Shown here piece by piece: positions 45,505 to 57,475 of a stretch of DNA of 58,130 nucleotides. This stretch comes from Bacillus sp. AFS029637. Its GTDB lineage: Bacteria; Bacillota; Bacilli; Bacillales; Bacillaceae_G. Each line of letters starts with the position of its first letter. The first letter of the stretch is position 1. A program made the position numbers and the translations under genes. The notes below the pieces were generated by a model. That model was not told the DNA's origin, did not search any database, and saw only the letters and a program-made list of their open reading frames with translations. Location of the stretch: NCBI RefSeq assembly GCF_002584985.1, contig NZ_NUPZ01000030.1, positions 1-58,130 on the forward strand. The letters are read 5' to 3'.

Positions 45505-46150
45505 TTTTATCCTTCCTTTCTACCTTTACTTCAAGTTGCTTTTTCAATTTATCAAGTTCTTCTTCCATAACCTTTAATTTATCAAAAATTGGGTCTGGAA
45601 GATCAGAATGATTTAATTCTTGACCAATCTTCACTCCATTTTGAATAACGACTCTTCCAGGTATACCTACAACTGTAGAATGTGCAGGAACTTCTTTTAA
45701 TACGACAGATCCTGCTCCAATTTTAGAATTCTCTCCAACTGTAATAGAACCTAGTACTTTAGCACCTGTCGCAATTAATACATTATCTTGAATCGTGGGG
45801 TGCCTCTTTCCCTTTTCTTTACCTGTACCACCTAATGTAACACCTTGATAAATTGTTACATTATCACCAATTTCACACGTTTCTCCAATTACAACCCCCA
45901 TTCCATGGTCGATGAAAAAACGACGACCGATAGTTGCCCCTGGATGAATCTCAATACCAGTAAAGAAACGACTAACTTGTGAAATCCAACGTGCAAGAAA
46001 GAAGAAATTCTTTTTATAAAAAGCATGTGCAATTCGATGAGCCCAAACTGCATGTAATCCAGAGTAAGTCAAAATAACTTCAAAATAACTTCGTGCCGCT
46101 GGATCCTGTTCAAAAACGACTTCAATATCTTCTCGAAGCCTCTTAAACAT
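45485..46150 (-). CDS. cysE: Serine O-acetyltransferase
   Basis: CysE, 221 aa, converts serine and acetyl-CoA to O-acetylserine, the first step of cysteine synthesis. The left-handed beta-helix of hexapeptide repeats runs from about 65 to 170 with the catalytic [12 protein letters not shown] region and [13 protein letters not shown] loop. The short N-terminal domain is the Bacillus type. It is the first gene after the T-box, linking cysteine synthesis to tRNA-Cys charging. Confidence 0.97.
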   Translation of the reverse strand: MFKRLREDIEVVFEQDPAARSYFEVILTYSGLHAVWAHRIAHAFYKKNFFFLARWISQVSRFFTGIEIHPGATIGRRFFIDHGMGVVIGETCEIGDNVTIYQGVTLGGTGKEKGKRHPTIQDNVLIATGAKVLGSITVGENSKIGAGSVVLKEVPAHSTVVGIPGRVVIQNGVKIGQELNHSDLPDPIFDKLKVMEEELDKLKKQLEVKVERKDKNDYSHL

Positions 46151-46272
46151 TGATGTTCCCTCCCCTTTATGGGCTGCTTTGTCGAGCGAACTAACTTCCT
46201 TAAACTCCCCACTTATCCCCTAAATCTCTATACGAAGAGATAAATTTTATACTCATACCCATTTATATGGTA

Positions 46273-46560
46273 TAAAAAAAGACGCCTCTGTCATATTGAC
46301 AGAGACGCCTTATAAGCGCGGTTCCACTCTGTTTAGGCTAAAGAAAGCCTCAAACTCTTCCATGATAACGGTTTGCACCGCTTCTGTTTACTTTGCGTCC
46401 AAAGACGTTCCGCGAAATACTTCGCTGTTCAACAGAAGACTCGAAGGGGCATTTCAAAAATCCGCTTATAAACCACTCCCAGCCTAAAGGTGGTTCTCTC
46501 TGTAAAAAGCCTGATTTTCTACTTTTCCTTCTCGTCGCTTTTCCTTATTAGGTTTTAAGT
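46273..46560 (-). promoter_or_regulatory. T-box leader (tRNA-Cys specific) of cysE-cysS
   Basis: On the minus strand the leader begins near 46560, forms a long stem I, carries a TGC triplet (46449-46451) in the specifier-loop region after GAAA, and contains the T-box AGAGTGGAACCGCG (46317-46330). A terminator follows: a 12-pair stem (46281-46292 with 46298-46309) and seven T. The UGC codon fits cysteine, matching cysE and cysS downstream and the known Bacillus gltX/cysES arrangement. Confidence 0.93.
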
Positions 46561-46566
46561 ATACTT

Positions 46567-46595
46567 ATTATATTTCTAAACCTAGAAAATGTTAA
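46567..46595 (-). promoter_or_regulatory. Promoter of the cysES T-box operon
   Basis: Minus strand TTAACA (46590-46595), 17-base spacer, perfect TATAAT (46567-46572). The -35 overlaps the gltX stop codon. Confidence 0.85.
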
Positions 46596-48049
46596 CCAAT
46601 TACTTTTTGAATACGATTTAAAACTTTTTCTTTTCCAAGAAGAGCAATCGCATTAGGAAGTTCTGGGCCATGTGTTTGTCCAGTAGTCGCAACACGGATT
46701 GGCATAAATAAGTTTTTACCTTTATGTCCCGTTTCCTTTTGAACCGCTTTAATAGCTGCCTTAACTGCCGCTGGTTCCATTGCTTCTAGAGCTTCTACTT
46801 GACCCGCAAATGCACGAAGTACTTCAGGTACTTGTTCACCTTTCAATACTTCTTGTCCTTCTTCTTCGTAATCAACGTGATCTTTAAAGAACATTTCAGA
46901 AAGCTCTACAATTTCAGCTCCAAAACTCATTTGGTCATGATATAAAGCAATTACATCACGAACCCAAGCTTGTTCCTGTTCGCTTAAGTTTTCACCTACG
47001 CGACCCGCTTTCACTAAATGCGGTAAGCTTAGTTCAACAACCGTATCTAAATCTTGTTTTTTCATATATTGGTTGTTCATCCATTTTAATTTTTGAGAAT
47101 CAAATAATGCAGGTGATTTTGATAAACGTGCTGCATCAAACATTTTGATAAACTCATCTTGAGAGAAGATTTCTTCTTCTCCTACTGGTGACCAACCTAG
47201 TAGTGCAATAAAGTTAAAGATTGCTTCTGGAAGATATCCAAGCTCTTTATATTGTTCAATAAATTGAATAATAGATTCATCACGCTTACTTAACTTTTTA
47301 CGGCTTTCATTTACAATTAAGGTCATATGACCGAATTGCGGGATATCCCAACCGAAAGCTTCATAAATCATCATTTGTTTTGGCGTGTTTGAAATATGGT
47401 CATCACCACGAAGTACGTGTGTAATCTCCATTAAGTGATCATCTACTGCTACCGCAAAGTTATAAGTTGGAATTCCATCTTTTTTCACGATAACAAAATC
47501 GCCAAAGTCATTTGAATGGAATGCAACTTCGTCTTTTACGATATCTTTAAATGTGTAATCACGATCTGCTGGTACACGGAAACGAATACTTGGAATACGT
47601 CCCTCAGCTTCAAATTCTTTCACTTGTTCTTCAGTTAAATCACGGTGGTTACCAGCGTAACGAGGTGTTTCACCACGAGCAATTTGCCCTTCACGCTCTG
47701 CTTCTAGCTCTTCTTCTGTCATATAACATTTGTAAGCTAAACCACGCTCTAATAAATCTACATATAATTTTTTATAAATATCTAAACGCTCTGTTTGACG
47801 ATATGGTCCAAATTCACCACCAACGTCAACACCTTCATCCCAGTCCATACCGAGCCATTTCAAGTATTTTAATTGGCTTTCTTCTCCGCCTGCAACATTA
47901 CGTTTTACATCAGTATCTTCAATACGAATAATAAACTTACCATCTTGATGACGAGCAAATAAATAATTAAATAATGCCGTACGCGCATTTCCGATATGTA
48001 AGTGTCCTGTTGGACTTGGCGCATAGCGCACTCTCACTTGCTTTTCCAT
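46592..48049 (-). CDS. gltX: Glutamyl-tRNA synthetase
   Basis: GluRS, 485 aa, charges tRNA-Glu and, in Bacillus, also tRNA-Gln (later amidated). [11 protein letters not shown] (11-21), KLSKR and the RIEDTD motif are present. The ATG at 48049 has GGAAGGTG upstream; the eleven extra residues in the longer frame are not conserved. No terminator lies before the cysES promoter, so read-through into the T-box is possible. Confidence 0.98.
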   Translation of the reverse strand: MEKQVRVRYAPSPTGHLHIGNARTALFNYLFARHQDGKFIIRIEDTDVKRNVAGGEESQLKYLKWLGMDWDEGVDVGGEFGPYRQTERLDIYKKLYVDLLERGLAYKCYMTEEELEAEREGQIARGETPRYAGNHRDLTEEQVKEFEAEGRIPSIRFRVPADRDYTFKDIVKDEVAFHSNDFGDFVIVKKDGIPTYNFAVAVDDHLMEITHVLRGDDHISNTPKQMMIYEAFGWDIPQFGHMTLIVNESRKKLSKRDESIIQFIEQYKELGYLPEAIFNFIALLGWSPVGEEEIFSQDEFIKMFDAARLSKSPALFDSQKLKWMNNQYMKKQDLDTVVELSLPHLVKAGRVGENLSEQEQAWVRDVIALYHDQMSFGAEIVELSEMFFKDHVDYEEEGQEVLKGEQVPEVLRAFAGQVEALEAMEPAAVKAAIKAVQKETGHKGKNLFMPIRVATTGQTHGPELPNAIALLGKEKVLNRIQKVIG

Positions 48050-48138
48050 AATTGGTACACCTTCCATTCTTAATGTCAACACATTCTATAATTGTACACC
48101 AAAAAAATGTGATTATCCATCTTACGAATTAAAAACCA

Positions 48139-48615
48139 TTATTTTTTCTGTAATAAAACAACTGCTTGAGAAGCAATTCCTTCTTCCCTACCTGTAAATC
48201 CTAACTTTTCTGTTGTTGTTGCTTTTACATTGATATTATCAATAGACGTTTCTAATAGTTCACTAATACGTTTACGCATACTTTCAATATGTGGTGCCAT
48301 TTTTGGCTTTTGAGCAATAATTGTACAATCTAAATTCCCTAATTCATAACCTTGTTCGCGCACAAATTCCCAAACCTTTTGCAATAATACAGCTGAATCA
48401 GCATCCTTAAACGCTGGGTCTGTATCAGGAAAATGCTTTCCAATATCTCCTGCTGCAATCGCACCTAAACATGCATCTGCAATCGTATGTAACAATACAT
48501 CCGCATCCGAATGACCAATTAACCCTTTTTCGTAAGGAATTGTAATTCCGCCAATAATTAACGGTCTTCCTTCCGCGAATTCATGTACATCAAAACCTTG
48601 TCCAATTCGAAACAT
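48139..48615 (-). CDS. ispF: 2-C-methyl-D-erythritol 2,4-cyclodiphosphate synthase
   Basis: IspF, 158 aa, catalyses step five of the MEP isoprenoid pathway. The metal ligands Asp9, His11 and His43 lie in GFDVHEF and HSDADVLLH. The C-terminal [19 protein letters not shown] motif is conserved. A terminator separates it from ispD. A TATAAT at 48661-48666 (minus strand) may give it its own promoter, but the -35 is poor. GGAGG precedes the ATG. Confidence 0.97.
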   Translation of the reverse strand: MFRIGQGFDVHEFAEGRPLIIGGITIPYEKGLIGHSDADVLLHTIADACLGAIAAGDIGKHFPDTDPAFKDADSAVLLQKVWEFVREQGYELGNLDCTIIAQKPKMAPHIESMRKRISELLETSIDNINVKATTTEKLGFTGREEGIASQAVVLLQKK

Positions 48616-48683
48616 TTTTACATCCTCCTCAAGCTAAACTACTGAGCTTTATGACTCTATATTATATCGCTATCCTTATAAAG

Positions 48684-48709
48684 AAAAGCCCGGCTTTTGC
48701 CGAGCTTTT
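48684..48709 (-). terminator. Terminator between ispD and ispF
   Basis: AAAAGCTCGGC with GCCGGGCTTTT (one G-U pair), four-base loop, then TTTTCTTTAT on the minus strand, 23 bases after the ispD stop codon. Confidence 0.85.
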
Positions 48710-48731
48710 CTTTGTTATCATACCATCACGG

Positions 48732-49412
48732 CTATTTCTTCTGAGCATGAAGGAAACTTTCAGCAATTAGTAAATCCTCTGGAGTCGTCACTTTAATATT
48801 ATAGTAACTCCCCTCTACTACACCTACTGGCCTCCCAATACGCTCTACAAGACTTGCGTCATCTGTACCAAGGAAGCAACTCTGTTTCGCGCTTTTATGA
48901 GCTTCTAACAAAAGGGGAACAGAGAATCCTTGTGGTGTTTGTACAGCTTTAAGCTGAGATCTTTCTACCGTTTCGACAACAACACCCTGCTTTACTTTCT
49001 TAACGGTATCCTTCACTGACACTGCACAAATGGAAGCTCCATATGTTTCTGCCGCAGTTAATACATCTTGAATCACTTTATTCGTTACGAACGGGCGTGC
49101 ACCGTCATGCACAAGAACATATTCAACATCACTCGCATGCTGAATCGCATTATATACACTATCTTGTCTTTCTGCTCCACCCTGAATAAATTGTACTGGT
49201 TTTTCAACCGGATACTTCTGCATTAGCTCTTCAAAATACGGGCGTTCTTCTTCATTAATTGCCATAACAATACTTTTACACGCCTTATCTTTTTCAAAAG
49301 CACGTAATGTATGCACAATAATTGGTACTTCATTTATAAGTAAGAACAACTTGTTTTTGCCAGCACCCATCCGCTTTCCTTGACCAGCTGCTGGAATAAT
49401 TAATGTATACAT
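48732..49412 (-). CDS. ispD: 2-C-methyl-D-erythritol 4-phosphate cytidylyltransferase
   Basis: IspD, 226 aa, makes CDP-methylerythritol. [11 protein letters not shown] (about 6-16) binds [11 protein letters not shown] is the second nucleotide motif and QTPQGF and DDASLVE follow. It lies 16 bases after yacL and before ispF as in B. subtilis, where the two act in successive-but-one steps. Confidence 0.97.
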   Translation of the reverse strand: MYTLIIPAAGQGKRMGAGKNKLFLLINEVPIIVHTLRAFEKDKACKSIVMAINEEERPYFEELMQKYPVEKPVQFIQGGAERQDSVYNAIQHASDVEYVLVHDGARPFVTNKVIQDVLTAAETYGASICAVSVKDTVKKVKQGVVVETVERSQLKAVQTPQGFSVPLLLEAHKSAKQSCFLGTDDASLVERIGRPVGVVEGSYYNIKVTTPEDLLIAESFLHAQKK

Positions 49413-49428
49413 ATTAATAATCCTCTAC

Positions 49429-50538
49429 TTATAATGCTTTTTCTAATAATTTACGTTTTGCGAAAATCATACGACCAGCCGATGTTTGTAATACACTAGT
49501 AACAAGTACATTGAGCTGTGAACCTACAAATTCTCTACCATCTTCTACTACAATCATCGTGCCATCATCTAAATATGCAACACCTTGATTTTGTTCTTTT
49601 CCATCTTTTACAACATAAACACTTAGTTCTTCACCTGGGAGTACAACTGGTTTAATCGCATTAGCTAAATCATTAATGTTTAACACCGTTACCCCTTGTA
49701 ATTCAGACACTTTGTTTAAGTTGAAATCGTTCGTTACCACAGTTCCACCAGTGATTTTCGCCAACTTTACAAGTTTGCTATCCACCTCTTGAATATCCTC
49801 GAAATCGCCTTCATAAATTTCTACCGGAATCGGCATCTCTTTTTGAATACGATTTAAAATATCTAATCCTCTGCGACCACGATTTCGCTTTAACGCATCA
49901 GAAGAGTCGGCAATATGTTGTAATTCTTCTAATACGAATTGCGGAATCACAATGGTTCCTTCTAAAAACTTTGTTTGGCAAATATCAGCAATACGTCCAT
50001 CAATAATTACACTCGTATCGAGAATCTTCCAGTGAGCTGTAGATTTCTCTCCTTCTCCCTCGACATCTTCAGTCTCACTATTGTTCTTTTTCTTACCGCC
50101 ACGTTGCGGTAATGTAAATAGTCCTAGCAATTCATTTCTCTTTTTAAACCCTACTTGGAACCCTAAGTACCCAAGTAAAAGGGTAAAGAACACTTGCAAT
50201 ACTGTACTAATGACTGGAATTGTAAATTCACGAATTGGTATTAAAATTAAATATGCAACAATAAGACCAGAGATCAACCCTAATGTACCAAATAAGACAT
50301 CTGCTACAGGTGCCTTTACAAGGGCTTCTTCAATATGCTTAATAAGTTGAACAATATAATCTACAAGCCAAAATGTTGTTAAAAATAAAATAATTGCACC
50401 AATAATTGCACGAACATACGATCCTTCTAACCAGGGAACCGCACCAATGTCCATTACATTAATAACTTTTGGGATTAAGAAAATCCCTAACGCTCCTCCG
50501 ATCACTAAAAAGAAGAGCTGTACGATCCGTTTTAACAT
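49429..50538 (-). CDS. yacL: YacL, membrane PIN-TRAM domain protein
   Basis: This 369-aa protein has four hydrophobic segments in the first 130 residues, a PIN nuclease-like domain (about 170-285, with [14 protein letters not shown] and [11 protein letters not shown] holding acidic residues) and a C-terminal TRAM domain (about 300-360). The family is widespread in Firmicutes; its role is not settled. GAGGTGG precedes the ATG. The 161-base gap to disA holds an imperfect inverted repeat (about 50579-50620) and no clear promoter. Confidence 0.85.
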   Translation of the reverse strand: MLKRIVQLFFLVIGGALGIFLIPKVINVMDIGAVPWLEGSYVRAIIGAIILFLTTFWLVDYIVQLIKHIEEALVKAPVADVLFGTLGLISGLIVAYLILIPIREFTIPVISTVLQVFFTLLLGYLGFQVGFKKRNELLGLFTLPQRGGKKKNNSETEDVEGEGEKSTAHWKILDTSVIIDGRIADICQTKFLEGTIVIPQFVLEELQHIADSSDALKRNRGRRGLDILNRIQKEMPIPVEIYEGDFEDIQEVDSKLVKLAKITGGTVVTNDFNLNKVSELQGVTVLNINDLANAIKPVVLPGEELSVYVVKDGKEQNQGVAYLDDGTMIVVEDGREFVGSQLNVLVTSVLQTSAGRMIFAKRKLLEKAL

Positions 50539-50699
50539 CCAACCACCTCCTACTCATTATTAACCATTGTTTCGCTAATCAAAACGCCGAATGCAAAAGC
50601 GGACGTGTTTTTTTTATAAATAGTTTTATTTACCAATATATCATATCATATACCAAAAATGTTCTAGTGTCGTTATATTATGGAATCAATGTAATATTC

Positions 50700-51773
50700 T
50701 TAATTGTGTCTACTCATATAGAGATGCTCTTGAATTCTTTTTAGGCCTTCCCGTATTTTCTTCGCCCTGACTTCCCCAATTCCTTCCACATCGTCCAATT
50801 CATTAATAGTCGCACGACAAACACCTTGCAACGTTTTAAATCGATTAATTAAATTTTCAATGATAAGTGGCGGAACACGCGAAATTTTACTTGTGATTCG
50901 GTATCCTCTTGGTGTCACACTTTCTTCTAAGCTCGTTTGTCCTGGGTAACCAAGCAATTTAACCAAATCGCTATCCTCTAGAAGTTGTGTATTCGCAAGA
51001 TCTTGTAACTTTTTCAAAATTTGATGATGGTCTTGTGTTTTTTCTTGATAATAATCTTTAATTAATAACGCTGCCTCTGCCTCTAAATCGGCCAGTAATT
51101 CTGTAAGTTGTAAACGAATTAACCTACCTTCTGTTCCAAGTTCATGAATATAGCTCAATATTTCATTTTTAATACGCAGCACCATTTCAACACTATGTAA
51201 AACATGAACCACTTCAGACATTGTAACGACCTCTTCAAATTCTAGAATGCCCAAATTCGTAATACCATCATTCCATACAGCCTTATATTTTTCTAACGTT
51301 TGAATAGCTTGATTTGCCTTTGTTAAAATAACGCCTATATCTTTTAGTGTATAACGTAAATTCCCTTGGTATAGCGTAATTACGTTACGCCTTTGTGAAA
51401 TAGCCACAACAAGGCTACCCGTCTGCTTTGCTACACGCTCTGCTGTTCGGTGACGCATACCTGTTTCAATAGAATCAATAGATGATTCTGGAACTAACTG
51501 TGCGTTCGCAATTAAAATTTTACTTCCTGTTTCATTTAAAATAAGTGCCCCATCCATTTTTGCTAATTCGTATAAACTAGCAGGAGAGAATGCACAATTA
51601 ATATGAAAACCTCCATCAACAATGCTTTTAATCTGCTCATTATATCCAAGAACAATTAATCCCCCCGTTTGTGCACGAAGTACATTATCTATCCCTTCGC
51701 GCAGTGGTGTTCCTGGGGCCACGAGCTGTAAAATATTAATCATACTTTTGACACGTTGCTTGTTTTCTTCCAT
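50700..51773 (-). CDS. disA: DisA, diadenylate cyclase and DNA-integrity scanner
   Basis: DisA, 357 aa, makes c-di-AMP from two ATP and links DNA damage to sporulation delay. The N-terminal DAC domain contains DGA (74-76) and RHR (107-109), both needed for catalysis. A helical middle region leads to a C-terminal helix-hairpin-helix domain ([17 protein letters not shown]) that binds branched DNA. It begins three bases after radA, whose product controls DisA in B. subtilis. Confidence 0.97.
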   Translation of the reverse strand: MEENKQRVKSMINILQLVAPGTPLREGIDNVLRAQTGGLIVLGYNEQIKSIVDGGFHINCAFSPASLYELAKMDGALILNETGSKILIANAQLVPESSIDSIETGMRHRTAERVAKQTGSLVVAISQRRNVITLYQGNLRYTLKDIGVILTKANQAIQTLEKYKAVWNDGITNLGILEFEEVVTMSEVVHVLHSVEMVLRIKNEILSYIHELGTEGRLIRLQLTELLADLEAEAALLIKDYYQEKTQDHHQILKKLQDLANTQLLEDSDLVKLLGYPGQTSLEESVTPRGYRITSKISRVPPLIIENLINRFKTLQGVCRATINELDDVEGIGEVRAKKIREGLKRIQEHLYMSRHN

Positions 51774-51776
51774 AGC

Positions 51777-53153
51777 CTAGCCTCCTAATGTCAAACGAAG
51801 CGCTTCTCCTAAATTAGATACACCTACTACCTCAATCCCATCCGGAATTGTCCACCCTCCCAAATTTTTTCTAGGAATAATAGCGCGTTGGAACCCTAAT
51901 TTAGCTGCTTCTTGTACACGTTGTTCAATTCTTGATACTCTTCTTATTTCTCCAGTTAACCCTACTTCTCCTATTACTGCGTCGGTCGGTGCCGTAGATT
52001 TATCTCTAAAACTTGAAGCTATACTTAAAGCTACAGCTAAATCAATTGCTGGTTCATCTAATTTCAAACCACCTGCTACTTTTAAATATGCATCTTGATT
52101 TTGCAATAATAAACCTGTTCTTTTTTCTAGTACTGCCATAATAAGCGATACACGATTATGGTCAATTCCCGTCGCCATTCTTCGAGGGTTTCCAAAACTA
52201 GTAGGGGAGATTAATGCTTGTATTTCTACTAAAACTGGTCTTGTTCCTTCCATTGAGGCAACCACCGTTGATCCTGCGACCCCAACTGGTCTTTCCTCAA
52301 GGAAAATTTCTGAAGGGTTTAAGACTTCTGCAAGACCAAGTTCTTTCATTTCAAAAATACCCATTTCATTTGTAGAACCAAAACGATTCTTCACAGCTCG
52401 CAAAATACGATATGTATGATGACGGTCTCCTTCAAAATAAAGAACTGCATCGACCATATGTTCTAACATGCGCGGTCCTGCAATTGCCCCCTCTTTTGTC
52501 ACATGTCCGACGATAAAAATAGGGATTCCTTTCGTTTTTGCAAGTTTCATTAATTCTGCTGTACACTCACGTACTTGTGCCACACTTCCTGGAGCTGACG
52601 TCACCTCTGGTAAATGTATCGTTTGAATGGAATCAATAACAACAAAGGCCGGATTCATCTCTTCAATGTGTGTTGCAATTCGCTGTAAGTCAGTCTCTGC
52701 TACAACAAATAAATTACTACCCTTTACATCCAAACGATCTGCACGAAGCTTTATCTGCTTTGCTGACTCCTCACCCGATATATATAGTACATCATATGAA
52801 GAGTCTGCTAATTGTGATGAAATCTGTAATAACAAAGTTGATTTTCCAATCCCAGGGTCCCCGCCAATAAGTACTAAAGATCCATCTACGATTCCACCAC
52901 CAAGTACACGGTTAAATTCTTGAAATTTTGTTTCAATACGCGCCTCAGACTTTGTTTCTACCTCTGTAAGACGTCTTGGTTTTGTTACTTCTGTTTGAAT
53001 TGCATTTGCATAATTAAGGCGTCTTGATGATACAACCGGTTCCATTTCTTCAACAAGTGTATTCCATTGACCACATCCAGGACATTTACCCATATATTTT
53101 GGTGACTGATAGCCACATTCTTGACATGTGAATTTTGTTTTCTTTTTAGCCAT
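51777..53153 (-). CDS. radA: RadA, DNA branch-migration ATPase
   Basis: RadA, 458 aa, is a RecA-like helicase helping recombination and repair. The N-terminal zinc finger uses Cys10, Cys13, Cys24 and Cys27; Walker [10 protein letters not shown] spans 98-106; the diagnostic KNRFG motif lies near residue 257; a Lon-protease-like domain closes the protein. No clear ribosome site precedes the ATG, which is unusual here. A weak TTGTAC-17-TATAGA promoter could lie in the short gap to clpC. Confidence 0.96.
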   Translation of the reverse strand: MAKKKTKFTCQECGYQSPKYMGKCPGCGQWNTLVEEMEPVVSSRRLNYANAIQTEVTKPRRLTEVETKSEARIETKFQEFNRVLGGGIVDGSLVLIGGDPGIGKSTLLLQISSQLADSSYDVLYISGEESAKQIKLRADRLDVKGSNLFVVAETDLQRIATHIEEMNPAFVVIDSIQTIHLPEVTSAPGSVAQVRECTAELMKLAKTKGIPIFIVGHVTKEGAIAGPRMLEHMVDAVLYFEGDRHHTYRILRAVKNRFGSTNEMGIFEMKELGLAEVLNPSEIFLEERPVGVAGSTVVASMEGTRPVLVEIQALISPTSFGNPRRMATGIDHNRVSLIMAVLEKRTGLLLQNQDAYLKVAGGLKLDEPAIDLAVALSIASSFRDKSTAPTDAVIGEVGLTGEIRRVSRIEQRVQEAAKLGFQRAIIPRKNLGGWTIPDGIEVVGVSNLGEALRLTLGG

Positions 53154-53211
53154 ATCGTTTTATAGTTCACTTCACTTTCATCTATAAACATTTTATCCTT
53201 CTCGTACAAGA

Positions 53212-53236
53212 AAGAGGGCTATCTCGTAGCCCTCTT
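53212..53236 (-). terminator. Hairpin after clpC
   Basis: AAGAGGGCTA and TAGCCCTCTT form a 10-bp perfect stem with a five-base loop. The T tract that follows on the minus strand is short (TTTCTTG), so some read-through into radA is likely. Confidence 0.75.
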
Positions 53237-53249
53237 AGTTTGTCTATAC

Positions 53250-55685
53250 TTATTTTACCTTTTCGGCACTATGAATGACAAATGTTTCCCCTTCTACATC
53301 GAAGATAACTTTTTGTCCTTTCTCAATAGCACCTTTTAAAAGTTCTTCCGATAGTCTGTCTTCTACGTGCTTCTGAATTGCCCTACGCAGTGGACGAGCA
53401 CCGTACTCTCGGTCAAATCCTTTATCAGCAATAGCTGAAATCGCTCCTTCTGTTAAATGCAATTCAATTTCTTGCTCTTTTAAGCGATTTACTAGCTGAT
53501 TCACCATAAGGTTTACAATCTCTTGAATATGTTTTTTCTCAAGCATATGGAACACGATAATTTCATCAATACGGTTTAAGAATTCTGGACGAAATGCCTT
53601 TTTCAGCTCATCCATTACTTTGCCTTTCATATCTGAATAATCGCGACTTTCATCTTGTACGTTGAATCCAAGATGCTTATTACGTTTTAATGCCTCTGCA
53701 CCAACGTTAGATGTCATAATAACAATTGTATTACGGAAATCAACTGTACGTCCCTTAGAATCTGTTAAACGACCATCTTCTAATACTTGTAGTAAAATAT
53801 TAAACACATCAGGATGAGCCTTCTCTACTTCATCTAATAGAACAACTGAATAAGGCTTACGACGAACTTTCTCTGTTAATTGCCCACCTTCTTCATATCC
53901 AACATATCCTGGAGGAGAACCAACTAAGCGAGAAGTTGAGTGCTTCTCCATGTACTCAGACATATCAATACGAATCATTGCATCTTCATCACCGAACATA
54001 GATTCTGCTAGTGCTCTTGCTAGTTCTGTTTTCCCTACACCTGTTGGTCCTAAGAAAATAAATGAACCAATTGGACGTTTCGGATCTTTCAATCCTGCTC
54101 TCGCACGACGAACAGCTTTCGCTACAGCTACTACTGCTTCATCTTGACCGATGACACGATCATGAAGAATGGATTCTAAGTTTAATAATTTATCAGTCTC
54201 TGTTTGTGCAAGTTTAGAAACTGGAATACGAGTCCATGTAGAAACGACATTTGCAATATCTTCTACCGTAACTTCTGAGTTTTCTTGTCCTTGTTTCTCT
54301 TTCCACTGACGCTTCGTATCTTCTAACTTCTCACGTAAGCGTTGTTCCATATCACGTAGGGAAGCAGCTTTTTCAAATTCTTGACTTTGTACAGCTGCAT
54401 CTTTTTCTTTTCTAATTTCCTCAAGTTTCACTTCAAGCTCTTTTAAATTTGGTGGTGTTGTATAAGAGCGTAAGCGAACCTTGGAAGCAGCTTCATCAAT
54501 TAAATCAATTGCTTTATCTGGTAAGAAACGATCTGTAATATAACGATCTGAAAGCTTTACAGCTGCATCAATTGCATCATCCGTAATAGATACGCGGTGA
54601 TGTGCCTCGTAACGATCACGTAAACCTTTCAAGATTTGAGTTGATTCGTCTAAACTCGGCTCATCAACATGAATTGGTTGGAATCGTCTCTCTAAAGCTG
54701 CGTCTTTTTCAATATATTTACGATATTCATCTAAAGTTGTCGCACCAATACATTGTAACTCTCCGCGTGCTAAAGATGGTTTTAAAATGTTAGATGCATC
54801 AATTGCACCTTCTGCTCCACCTGCACCAATTAACGTATGAAGTTCATCAATAAATAGAATAATGTTGCCAGCTTGACGGATTTCATCCATTACTTTCTTT
54901 AAACGATCCTCAAATTCACCACGATATTTCGTTCCAGCTACAACTGTACCCATATCTAGTGTCATAACGCGCTTATCTCTTAAAGTTTCAGGAACTTCAT
55001 TATTTACAATTTGTTGTGCCAATCCTTCTGCAATCGCCGTTTTACCCACACCAGGCTCTCCGATTAATACAGGATTGTTTTTTGTTCTCCGACTTAACAC
55101 TTCAATTACACGTTGAATTTCTTTACCACGACCTATAACAGGATCTAGACGATTTTCACGTGCAACAACTGTTAAATCACGTGCTAAGCTATCAAGCGTT
55201 GGTGTATTTGCACTTGTTGAAGAACCACCTTGGTGACCTGAACTTGCCTCATTACTTCCAAGAAGTTGCAATACTTGTTGTCTTGCTTTATTTAAGCTAA
55301 CACCTAAATTATTTAAAACACGTGCCGCTACACCTTCACCTTCACGAATCAAGCCAAGTAAAATATGTTCTGTTCCAACATAAGAGTGGCCTAATTTACG
55401 CGCTTCATCCATAGATAACTCGATAACTTTTTTAGCACGAGGTGTATAATGTACAGTTTGGGATGCTTCTGTCCCGCGTCCAATTAACGCTTCTACCTCT
55501 TTTTGAACTTTCTCTGGACTTAATCCAAGAGCAATTAACGCTTTTGCTGCAATTCCTTCACCTTCGCGTACAAGCCCAAGTAAAATGTGTTCTGTTCCAA
55601 TATTATTATGCCCAATGCGAATTGCTTCCTCTTGAGATAAAGCTAATACTTTCTGTGCTCTTTCTGTAAATCTTCCAAACATCAT
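53250..55685 (-). CDS. clpC: ClpC, AAA+ unfoldase of the ClpCP protease
   Basis: ClpC, 811 aa, unfolds substrates, including arginine-phosphorylated proteins, for ClpP. Two N-terminal Clp repeats (about 4-145) carry the phosphoarginine and adaptor docking sites. Walker A1 is GEPGVGKT (209-216), the coiled-coil M domain with a UVR-like segment (about 411-465) follows, and Walker A2 is GPTGVGKT (546-553). The start is the first of two ATGs, six bases after GGAGGG. It closes the CtsR-controlled operon and is followed by a hairpin. Confidence 0.98.
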   Translation of the reverse strand: MMFGRFTERAQKVLALSQEEAIRIGHNNIGTEHILLGLVREGEGIAAKALIALGLSPEKVQKEVEALIGRGTEASQTVHYTPRAKKVIELSMDEARKLGHSYVGTEHILLGLIREGEGVAARVLNNLGVSLNKARQQVLQLLGSNEASSGHQGGSSTSANTPTLDSLARDLTVVARENRLDPVIGRGKEIQRVIEVLSRRTKNNPVLIGEPGVGKTAIAEGLAQQIVNNEVPETLRDKRVMTLDMGTVVAGTKYRGEFEDRLKKVMDEIRQAGNIILFIDELHTLIGAGGAEGAIDASNILKPSLARGELQCIGATTLDEYRKYIEKDAALERRFQPIHVDEPSLDESTQILKGLRDRYEAHHRVSITDDAIDAAVKLSDRYITDRFLPDKAIDLIDEAASKVRLRSYTTPPNLKELEVKLEEIRKEKDAAVQSQEFEKAASLRDMEQRLREKLEDTKRQWKEKQGQENSEVTVEDIANVVSTWTRIPVSKLAQTETDKLLNLESILHDRVIGQDEAVVAVAKAVRRARAGLKDPKRPIGSFIFLGPTGVGKTELARALAESMFGDEDAMIRIDMSEYMEKHSTSRLVGSPPGYVGYEEGGQLTEKVRRKPYSVVLLDEVEKAHPDVFNILLQVLEDGRLTDSKGRTVDFRNTIVIMTSNVGAEALKRNKHLGFNVQDESRDYSDMKGKVMDELKKAFRPEFLNRIDEIIVFHMLEKKHIQEIVNLMVNQLVNRLKEQEIELHLTEGAISAIADKGFDREYGARPLRRAIQKHVEDRLSEELLKGAIEKGQKVIFDVEGETFVIHSAEKVK

Positions 55686-55706
55686 AGAAATCCCTCCTAC
55701 TTGCGC

Positions 55707-56771
55707 TTAGTTTTTTTCAATACGTAATCGCTCACGGATTAAGGTTGCTCTTCGATAATCTCTTTCTTCTGGTCCTAAAGGTCCTCCTGCATATTGTTGT
55801 AAAATGCCTGGTTGCGTAAGAACCATTAGCTCAGTCAAAATATTTCTCGATATCCCTTTTATATATCCTAGATCAATACCAAGTCGTACATCTGATAAGC
55901 AAGTGGCTGCTTCCGCAGATTGAATTAAACGACTGTTTGCTAGTATGCCATAAGAGCGAAAAACCTTATCTTCAAGTTCAATACTTGAATTTTGTACAAT
56001 TAATTCTCTAGCCAGTTTTTCCTGTTGTATAATTTGTTGAATGACGCTCTTTAAATCTGCAATAATATCTTCTTCAGATTTCCCTAACGTCATTTGATTT
56101 GACACTTGAAATATATTACCTAACGCTTCGCTACCTTCACCGTATATTCCTCTTACTACTAGCCCTAATTTTTGAATTACTTGTATAATACGGCTAATTC
56201 TTTTTGTTAAGACCAGCCCCGGTAAATGAATCATTACAGAAGCTCTTAATCCTGTGCCAACGTTAGTTGGGCAACTCGTAATATATCCAAGGGATTCATC
56301 AAAAGCATATTCAACCTTTTCCTCAATCCAATTATCTATTTGATTAGCACTTTGAAGCGCCTCTGATAATTGCAATCCTGAAAATAGACACTGAATTCTA
56401 ATGTGATCTTCTTCATTAAGCATAACACTAATATGTTCACTTTCTGATAATAGGCATGCTCCATATTCTGTTCCTGCAAGATTGGGACTAATTAAATGTT
56501 TTTCGACCAAAACCCTCCTTTGAAGAGGAGTTAATTCATTCATTTTTAATAGTTCAAACTCTCCAAAAGGTTCTACTGCTTTATTTATAAATTCCTTTTT
56601 AAATAATTCATGAATTTGTTTAGCTTCTTCTTCGTTTTGCATAGTAGAGAATTGATATTTTTTAAAATTACGAGCCAAACGAATTCGACTACTTAAAACA
56701 ATATCAGAATCAGGGCCATCTCCCTTCATCCATGGACTAATCGCTTCATTCATAATTTTGTCCAGTGACAT
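55707..56771 (-). CDS. mcsB: McsB, protein arginine kinase
   Basis: McsB, 354 aa, phosphorylates arginines to mark proteins for ClpCP and to inactivate CtsR. It has the ATP:guanido phosphotransferase fold with Glu121, the catalytic Cys167 in SCPTNVGTG and Glu212, aligned one to one with B. subtilis McsB. The C-terminus is about nine residues shorter than the 363-aa B. subtilis protein. The start is four bases after the mcsA stop; the longer in-frame start would overlap mcsA. Confidence 0.96.
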   Translation of the reverse strand: MSLDKIMNEAISPWMKGDGPDSDIVLSSRIRLARNFKKYQFSTMQNEEEAKQIHELFKKEFINKAVEPFGEFELLKMNELTPLQRRVLVEKHLISPNLAGTEYGACLLSESEHISVMLNEEDHIRIQCLFSGLQLSEALQSANQIDNWIEEKVEYAFDESLGYITSCPTNVGTGLRASVMIHLPGLVLTKRISRIIQVIQKLGLVVRGIYGEGSEALGNIFQVSNQMTLGKSEEDIIADLKSVIQQIIQQEKLARELIVQNSSIELEDKVFRSYGILANSRLIQSAEAATCLSDVRLGIDLGYIKGISRNILTELMVLTQPGILQQYAGGPLGPEERDYRRATLIRERLRIEKN

Positions 56772-56775
56772 AGAA

Positions 56776-57324
56776 CTATTCCCCCTCTCTATGCTCACTA
56801 AGCTGATTTTCAAGAATTCGAATTTTATCCCTTACTTCAGCAGCTTTCTCAAATTCCTCTTTCTGTACGTATTGTTTCAGAATGAGTTTTAGTTCATCTA
56901 ATTCTTTCTTTAGGTGGATATTTCCTTCTATACGTTCCGGAATTTTTCCACAATGATCTGTATGCCCACCGTGAAGACGCTTTAATAATGGTTTTAAATG
57001 CCCCTTAAATGTATCGTAACAGGAAGCACAGCCAAAGCGCCCCACCTTTGTAAATTGCTCGTATGTCATCTTACAACCTGGACATCTTACTATACTTGTA
57101 TTCGAAAGTTCATTTTTTCCTTCTTCAAACATTGTTGATTCACCGTGTAATAACCCAGCAAATAAATCATGGAATGAAAAGTTAGACTGCGATGATTGAA
57201 AGAAAGACGTATAGCCACTTTGTTCTGCACATTGCTCACAAAGATGAACTTCCGCCTTCTTCTCGTTGATTACTTTTGTATAATGTAAAGTTGCTGGTCT
57301 TATATTACAGTTTTGACAAGTCAT
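56776..57324 (-). CDS. mcsA: McsA, zinc-finger activator of McsB
   Basis: McsA, 182 aa, stimulates McsB. Four C-x-x-C pairs are visible: Cys3/6, Cys29/32, Cys81/84 and Cys99/102, plus Cys125; a UVR domain with coiled-coil character spans about 138-175. The ATG at 57324 is nine bases after AAAGGTG; in-frame GTGs at 57336 and 57327 are alternatives. In B. subtilis it follows ctsR closely; here a 170-base gap separates them. Confidence 0.95.
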   Translation of the reverse strand: MTCQNCNIRPATLHYTKVINEKKAEVHLCEQCAEQSGYTSFFQSSQSNFSFHDLFAGLLHGESTMFEEGKNELSNTSIVRCPGCKMTYEQFTKVGRFGCASCYDTFKGHLKPLLKRLHGGHTDHCGKIPERIEGNIHLKKELDELKLILKQYVQKEEFEKAAEVRDKIRILENQLSEHREGE

Positions 57325-57475
57325 CACTATCCCCACCTTTACAACAGGAACGATCTATCTCATGGTACTTTTCATACATTACTAGATTGTTCACTTTTCT
57401 TAATTCGTTTAGATAAAAGTGCATGTTCTTTTTCAAAACCTCTACAATATTTAACTGCTTTATCTTAGCTATCAT
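57305..57475 (-). CDS. Possible 56-aa small ORF between ctsR and mcsA
   Basis: An ATG-initiated frame (MIAKIKQLNIVEVLKKN...) fills most of the unusual 170-base ctsR-mcsA gap and ends 20 bases inside mcsA. It is Lys/Glu-rich with a CCKGGD motif near its end. Only a weak AAAGA lies upstream of the ATG, so translation is doubtful. No homologue is known to me. It could be a leader peptide, a chance frame or a decayed piece; see findings. Confidence 0.25.
   Translation of the reverse strand: MIAKIKQLNIVEVLKKNMHFYLNELRKVNNLVMYEKYHEIDRSCCKGGDSDDLSKL

Noticed and set aside
50579-50620. Inverted repeat upstream of yacL as a disA terminator
   Set aside because: The stem is interrupted by mismatches and its T run lies on the plus strand, the wrong side for disA, so I do not call it.
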